Notes under the pieces: model-generated
The model's database searches: none
What the model was told of the DNA's origin: nothing
Seen by the model: only the letters and a program-made list of their open reading frames with translations
Assembly: GCF_027887165.1 (NCBI RefSeq)
Contig: NC_077234.1
Coordinates: 246,969,658-247,033,657, forward strand
DNA length: 64,000 nt
Source of the DNA: Monodelphis domestica
Taxonomy: Eukaryota; Chordata; Mammalia; Didelphimorphia; Didelphidae
Reading direction: 5' to 3'
Shown here: positions 58,140 through 64,000 of the stretch, piece after piece
Layout: each line of letters begins with the position of its first letter
Numbering within the stretch: position 1 is the first letter of the stretch
Position numbers and translations under genes: made by a program

Positions 58140-58745
58140 CAATCAATTAGTCAATCATCATTTATTAAACATCTACTATGTGCCAGACATTATGCTAAAC
58201 ACTGGAACAGGAAGGCAAAAAATGTCCCTGCTTTCAAAGAGCACCCAGATTAATGAGAGAGACAACATGAAAACAACTGTGTACAAATAGATAGGTGTAC
58301 AGGAAAATTTGGAGAATATTAGCTAGACTTAAGGAGGACTAGAAAAACCTTCTTGTAGATGCACAGACTTTAGGTAGGATTCAAAGGAAGCCAAGGAATG
58401 GAGACGAGAAGGGTAAGAATTTCAGGTATGGGGGAATAGCCAGAGAAAATACCGAGAGTCAGGGGATAGGATTTTTTTTTTCTTCAAAGATTAGTAAAGA
58501 GGCTAATTTTCATTTAATCCCAGTGTACATGGAAGGGTTTAAGGAGTACAAGAAGAGTGGAAAAGTGGAGGGTAGTGCAGGTTGTGAAAGACTTTGATTA
58601 CCAAAGAGAACATATAATATTTGATCTTTGAAATGACAGGGAGCGATTATTGGAGTTTATTGAGTACATATAGAGCAGGATATGGTCAAATTTATGCTTT
58701 AGGAATTTTATTTTGGTAGCTGAATGGAGGATGGACTGGGATGGA
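58140..58745 (-). mobile_element. L2 LINE 3' region (antisense)
   Basis: caatcatcatttattaaaca, ctactatgtgccagacatta, gaaagactttgattaccaaa and ctgaatggaggatggactgg are in L2 reverse-complement order for about 600 bp. Confidence 0.7.
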
Positions 58746-58784
58746 TCATTTATAAAAAGCAAGCCCCACCTCCCATACACATAC

Positions 58785-59470
58785 ATTTTGTGTATGTGTA
58801 GTAGCAAAGAATTGTAAACAAAGCATATGCCCATAAATTGGGGGAATGGATTAACAAAGGTTGGTACGTGACTACAACGGGCTATAAGACAGTGGTGTCA
58901 AAAACTGAAATAGAAATTGGGGTTGCTAAGTTATGCAAAAGGATGCCAATGGGCTACATATTGATTTGGATTTAAAATGGAATATCAACTATGTTTTATT
59001 ATATTTTCATTTGTTAAATATTTTCCAATTACAGTGTAATCAGGTTCTGAGGCACTTGGGAGTGCTATTGCCTTTCCCGTCCCTGGATGCCTATGTCCTC
59101 AACACCTTTGCTATAAGAAATGATGACTATGATGATAAATAGAAACAAGGGAAAACTTTCATGAACACTATAGTCTAAATTGAAAAAATAAGACAAGAAA
59201 ACAATATACGCAATGATCCCAACAATGTAAATAGAACAACCACTATAAAACAATCCAAAATAAATGGAAAATTACAATTTTTGTTGCAAAATTACAAAAA
59301 CAAGCATAGCTCCATAGAATAGATGGGAGAGATATGAAAAAGTACCTGTTCTCCCTCCTCTATAGAGGTTGGGAAAGGCTCAGTGGAGCATTGCATATCT
59401 TTTCAAATTTTCAGAAGGTTTCACTGAGCTTTTTTCTCTTCCTCTATTTCTTTTAGTAATTTACTACATG
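58785..59470 (+). mobile_element. L1 LINE 3' fragment (sense), split by a hAT element
   Basis: gcatatgcccataaattggg, ggttggtacgtgactacaac and, after the insert, aaaacaatatacgcaatgat with caacaatgtaaatagaacaa follow the L1 ORF2 end and 3' UTR in sense. Confidence 0.75.
58890..59110. mobile_element. hAT DNA transposon (non-autonomous) with perfect 8-bp target-site duplication
   Basis: The 221-bp unit starts cagtggtgtcaaaaactgaa and ends cctcaacacctttg, related inverted ends. ctataaga flanks it exactly at 58882-58889 and 59111-59118. L1 sequence is restored if the unit and one ctataaga are removed. It differs from the hAT at 55057. Confidence 0.85.
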
Positions 59471-59554
59471 TAGGTAATTTCTAGGAAAAGGATAGATAGA
59501 TATAGAGGGAAATCTAGACAATGTTGAAACAACAATCAATAAAGTTTTATTTTT

Positions 59555-59735
59555 TTTTTAAGTGCTGAATCTGCAGTCAGATGATCTGGGTTCAAATTCT
59601 TGAACTACTACTTCTTTATGGTGTGTTATGTTGGACAAGTCACTTAACTTTTGTAAGGCTTAATTTTCTAATCTGTAGAATGAAATAGTTGGCCTCTGTG
59701 ACCTTTAAAGTTTTTCCCAATTTCAATCCTTAAAA
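59555..59735 (+). repeat. MIR SINE fragment
   Basis: gatgatctgggttcaaattc, ttggacaagtcacttaactt and ctaatctgtagaatgaaata, sense. Confidence 0.6.
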
Positions 59736-59739
59736 AAAA

Positions 59740-61350
59740 CGTCTATAGTTGCAATAAGAAAAAAATATATATTTTAATCTCTCATGTTTGAGGCTTAATG
59801 CTCATTCACACTTTGAGCATGGCCTGATTTCTTGGAAGTCTTGATTTTATTTTATCTAGATCTTTTAGATGGTTGATTAAGTGGATAGGCTGATTTGTCT
59901 TATTGCATTTGCCACTATAAGGAGGATTACATTTGAATCACAGAATTTTCAGCATCAGAGGATCCCTATGAGTATTATAAGGGAGCAATATTCTCCAGAA
60001 AACCCAAGTAAAGAAACTATTATTATTATTTTACCATTGTGATTATTATGGAGCTGACTTTGCCTTTGCCTCTTGAGTCCCAAATGTAAATGGAAAGTTA
60101 AGGCTAAAATCCTGAATGAGGCTTAAGGGAACAGTTAAGGGAACTATAAATTGCCTCCTAATGTTACCAAGAAACTTTTTTTTATACTGGGCAGTTTCTA
60201 GATAAAAGGAGAAAGAAAGGCAGAGAAAGAGGTTGAGAGAAGAAGAGAAGCGAAAGAAAAGAGGGAAAAAAAGAGTAGGCAGGAAGGGTAGAAGGGAGGC
60301 AGAGATAATATATTTCCTGGTTTGTTCTATCTCTGACATTTAATGTTTCTCAGATACAAAATATGTGGATTCAATTTCCTGTTGGCATTCAATAATTTCT
60401 TTAAAATTTAAATTTTTACTTAAAATGTATGTAAAGGATCCAGAGAAGTATTTATAAATTTTACTAATCTCTTAGGATGCTAGTCCAAATAGGTCCTCAG
60501 GAAAGACAAGAATTGACCCTAGAATTAAAGATTCTATTAAATGTCTATTAAATCAAAATGTAGTCTTCTATTGAAGAAGAATGAATGGATTGGTGATCAT
60601 GATCAGGAAGTTCCATATTTGACAAAGTTAGAAGGCAGGGCTGGACTGACCAGTTTCTGAGTAGTTCTTGCACTTGCCCTGCCACCATCCCCTAATCTGG
60701 TGGATAGGTAAACTCTGACTGCAAGGGCATATAAAGCTGGGGCCCTATGATGTCACAGTGATGGCCAGTCTTCTTATCTAGGACAAGCCATCACAGGGCT
60801 CATTTCTCCTTTAAGTTTTTCAGGAAATACATCAGCATCCTAGGACATAGTCTTTTTCAAGAGATTATCTCTTTTTCCTGTTTTTTACTACCTTACTTCT
60901 AGTGGAATCCTTAATTCCTCAGTTTTGCTCCACTGGGGAAACTTGAGGCTGCTAAGGACCCTTGCATTTGGATTAGTCAGACTCCTCATCTTTCCTGCTT
61001 CTCTTGGTGAGAGGTACTTTGCAATTTCATTAGGTCTGTATGGGGAGGTGGGAGATTGCAACTGAGTGACCAGCTTTGGGTGGGTAAGAGATAGAGAATG
61101 CTTAGGTGATCCAGGCTGGTGGCATTCCTCTGCCTTAGTTTTATGATAATCTGGTTCATTCCTTATTGCCCAAGATGGTATAACAAAATTCTCTAAAACA
61201 ATCTCAAAATTAAAGCCATTGATTTCATTTTAATTCAGGTAAGTGTTTATACGCTATTAGAGGGTAGACTGAATACTAGGTCTGGAAGACTTTCTGGTAT
61301 TTATTAGTTGTCTGATGTCTGGGCACATCACCTCTCACTATGTTCAGCTG
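59740..61350. other. Intergenic stretch with no recognised element
   Basis: Nothing that I can name; a purine-rich patch lies at about 60200-60300. Confidence 0.45.
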
Positions 61351-61354
61351 AGTC

Positions 61355-61710
61355 CTTTTACTTATTAATCTTGATTCTGTTTGCTCTAGTTTCCTCAGCT
61401 GTAAAACAGATAGCATCTCCTTCCCAGGATTCTTGTGAGGAGAAAATGAGGTCATATTTGTAAAACACTCAGTCTCTCCAAGTTCTAGACAACTGTGATA
61501 TGTTCTGCCTTAGTAGGACTCCTCACTCACAATTTATTGCCTATCGGTGGCATGGTATAAAGTCATCGGTTCCAGAGTCAAAGACTCCCGAGTTCAAATC
61601 ATCCCTTTATCCTAGATCCCTAGTGTGATCCTGCGCAGACATCCTGGGTTTTAGGCTTCTGTTCTATATAAGGAAGTTGGCCTCTTAGGTTTTCTTCAAT
61701 ATGATTCTTT
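61355..61710 (+). repeat. MIR-family fragments
   Basis: ctagtttcctcagctgtaaa, ccaggattcttgtgaggaga, and a second MIR-like piece from about 61540. Confidence 0.5.
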
Positions 61711-61879
61711 GCTAATACAGTCAGTGTTTATATAGCTTACACACACCTTGAAGGTTTTTTAAGATTCAATAAACAATTTTAATCAAGGGTAGCCTTGGAA
61801 AGCTTGTGATTCAGCTAACAAAAAGTTATCTATCGAATTGACTCTTGAATTTACTAGCTGGTATATGACAGTTCATTTT

Positions 61880-62070
61880 AACAGTTTTTTTTAAATCTGT
61901 ATCTTCCATCTTAGAATCAATACTGCATATTGGCTCCAAGGCTGAAGAGTGATAAGAGTTAGGCAGTGGGGATTAAGTGACTCGCTCCACTCATACAGCT
62001 GGGAAGTGTCTCAGGTCAGATTTGAACCCCAGACCTCCTGGCTCTAGATACTTCTCCTTAAATATTTTAA
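61880..62070 (-). mobile_element. tRNA/RTE marsupial SINE
   Basis: tcttccatcttagaatcaat, ggctccaaggctgaagagtg and agatttgaaccccagacctc in antisense. Confidence 0.75.
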
Positions 62071-64000
62071 TAGAAATCATCTCTACTTTGCTTCCTTCTG
62101 GAAAGAATAAGATTTTTTTTTTGGTAAAATAAACTAATTTGTACAGTTCATCATAATTTTAATGTTATTATATCCTTTCTTTAGAGTGAGTTTTTAATAA
62201 GGGTTAGGAGAGACATAGCAAGCTCATGGAAGGATATTACTGGTTTCCCAATTGATGATAGTTGTCCTAAGATGATGCCAATGCATCAGGGAAGATAACA
62301 CGGCTGAATTGTGGGAATGGGAAGAAAGCATTCTAGTTACTGAACTGGGAAAACTCGTCAGTGCGAAACGTTGCTGCCGTACTAGAGTATACAATACTTG
62401 GCTGGGGGCTGGAGAAAGAAGCGGGTCACAGCAGATGGGTCAAGGAAAGGGCTACTGCCCTGTCTGCTTGGGTATCTGACTGCTTGCCAAAGGGGTGGGA
62501 AGCAAAGGAATGACTTTCATCATTAAGCCCGCAGAATGCCGAGAATGCAGAGCAATGGAGTATAAAGAAAAGAGAACGCCGAGACGCTTGTTTCACTGAA
62601 GCAGCATGGCCAAGTAAGTGGGACTGTGGGATAGCCCCGTGCCTGGCAGGTACCAACAGGCTTCCTTGGGAGACCCCTCACTTGTCACGATCACACTTGT
62701 TAAGCTGCTGAGGTTTGGCTGGGAAGAGTGCCGTCCGTGGACTTTGATTTGACAACAAGGCTCCTCCTTGCTCCATACCTTCTGGTGAGGCACATTCCTC
62801 AGCGTTCCTAATGTTAGAGGGTGCTCTTTTGGTTAATCCTCCCTCCATAAACCTATACTGGTTGTTCCCAAAGTTAGTGAGGCTCAGGGAAACTGCGGAT
62901 TATAGGAGAGGGGACCATGAAGGACTTGTCAGAGAAGCTCACTACGCGGCATAAAAGTGGAACTACAAGTTCTTCCAGCTGGCAACATGTTGAGTCTCCA
63001 TCCAAATTCTTAAAACATACCTATATAGATATTTAATTTTTCAGAGATGATGCAAATGAGCATTTAATTAAAACGTATTTACTTAGGTGGAATCTCAGCC
63101 TAGCAGAATTCTAGTTTCTGGACAACTTGGGTGGAAGCTCCATGAAGTAGAACTTTTAAAAAGTGATGCATGGTACAGCATCTTACCCGATGAGGACTTT
63201 GGAGGCCCCCAAAGGTCATCATTTTTAGAAGGTCTTCCTGGTCACTGCACAGCCACGATCTGATCACAGTTCCTCTCCTTTTTCACTGAACCACACACAG
63301 CGTCTCTACGATCGAGGAAGGGAATGCTTTTAGGGAAGAACCGTCACTGAATCTTCAAGGATGAATCCTTTGGCTGTATCTGTGTACAGTGCCTGGGACT
63401 TTTAACCAATTTGCATGTGTCTCTCACACAGAAGGCCCTCAGTAAGTTCTGACTCTCTTCTTTGTAGGGAGGCACTTCCTCTTTCTGATTGTCCTGAAAG
63501 TGACACTTGATCCCTTGAGCTTCCCTTGGTCTTCTCCACAGGTGAATATTTCAAAAGAGCAGGAGGACTTGGAGATCTCAACTCCCCCTTCGTTACTTCA
63601 TTGAAGGAGAGGGGGATCTTGACCAAATTAGAGAAACGCTGACCCATCCAGTTCTGGTGTGTCAAGAAATGGAATGTCAGGGAACTTGTAAAGCTCCACT
63701 TTGGCTAGAAAAATAGAAGTTGTCCCAATCATTTTTTTGGTGGCTCTTTTCCCTTTGGGGCACTTGGCCACTTCAGCTCTAGGTGATGTGTTTAGCAAGT
63801 ACCAAAAGAACTTCAGCTTCCAAAGCTGCGGGGAGGGTGTTCTTGATCGGGTAAGGGCTTGGGACAAAAGACATGGTCCCAGGCCCGGTAGATGGCTGGA
63901 GGCCTGACCTCTTTCAGCTGGACCTTGGAAGGTCAAGGGGCTTGGTGAAAATGAATGCTTTCCCATAGAAACATTACTAATAGGAATCCATTCCAACATG
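62071..64000. other. Less AT-rich intergenic DNA, no recognised gene
   Basis: I recognise neither a gene nor a repeat family. A minus-strand frame of at least 123 codons (63628 to the window edge) is open, but I see no domain, signal peptide or splice context to support it. Confidence 0.45.

Noticed and set aside
1-64000. CRISPR arrays, operons, Shine-Dalgarno sites or prophage
   Set aside because: This is vertebrate intron/exon DNA; none of these is present.
50100-64000. A neighbouring gene downstream of PROS1
   Set aside because: No conserved exon of any neighbour is recognisable; the open frames are short and mostly within repeats.

Overview
The window is mammalian nuclear DNA carrying most of one gene: PROS1, the vitamin K-dependent anticoagulant cofactor protein S, on the + strand. 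Fourteen of its fifteen exons (2 to 15) lie between 1557 and 49664, followed by a short 3' UTR with an AATAAA signal at 50070. Exon 1 (5' UTR, signal peptide) and the promoter lie upstream of the window. All reading frames are open, all splice sites are GT/AG, and the frame runs through every junction, so the gene looks functional. The exons encode 651 complete codons: the end of the propeptide plus a 636-residue mature protein (human: 635). Eleven of the fourteen exons have exactly the coding length I expect from human PROS1, and exons 9, 11 and 13 differ by one codon each.

The interspersed repeats point to a marsupial. There are many tRNA/RTE-type SINEs and MAR1-like SINEs with the marsupial consensus, marsupial-type L1 elements, and abundant old L2, CR1/L3 and MIR/THER1 copies. 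Two short hAT DNA transposons are also present, one resembling the OposCharlie1 group. I cannot resolve the species.

Layout. 1-1556: end of intron 1 (L1, CR1/L3 and SINE remnants). 1557-1714: Gla exon 2; a degraded partial copy of this exon lies 936 bp downstream in intron 2 (2351-2586). 4703-9285: exons 3 and 4 (end of the Gla module, thrombin-sensitive loop). 15008-21233: exons 5 to 8, the four EGF modules. 24504-49664: exons 9 to 15, the two laminin G-like (SHBG-like) modules. Intron 11 (30711-39394) is swollen by nesting: an old L2 was split by a 5'-truncated L1, which was itself split by a solo-LTR-like insert, with a second L1 piece next to it. Intron 14 holds a 1.4 kb CR1/L3 fragment and a rearranged L1 5' end flanked by two diverged copies of one sequence. 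50100-64000: gene-free downstream DNA with L2, L1, SINE and hAT insertions.

No RNA gene, CRISPR array, second intact protein-coding gene or wholly new system is visible. The points most worth a second look are the duplicated Gla exon, loss of one of the three thrombin-site arginines, a changed set of N-glycosylation sites, a perfect 27-bp inverted repeat, the OposCharlie-like hAT, and a strong antisense bias of L1 pieces inside the gene.

Residue numbers are for the mature protein deduced here, with human numbers where stated. Human comparisons and repeat family names come from memory of these families, not from a database search; repeat boundaries are approximate unless a target-site duplication fixes them.
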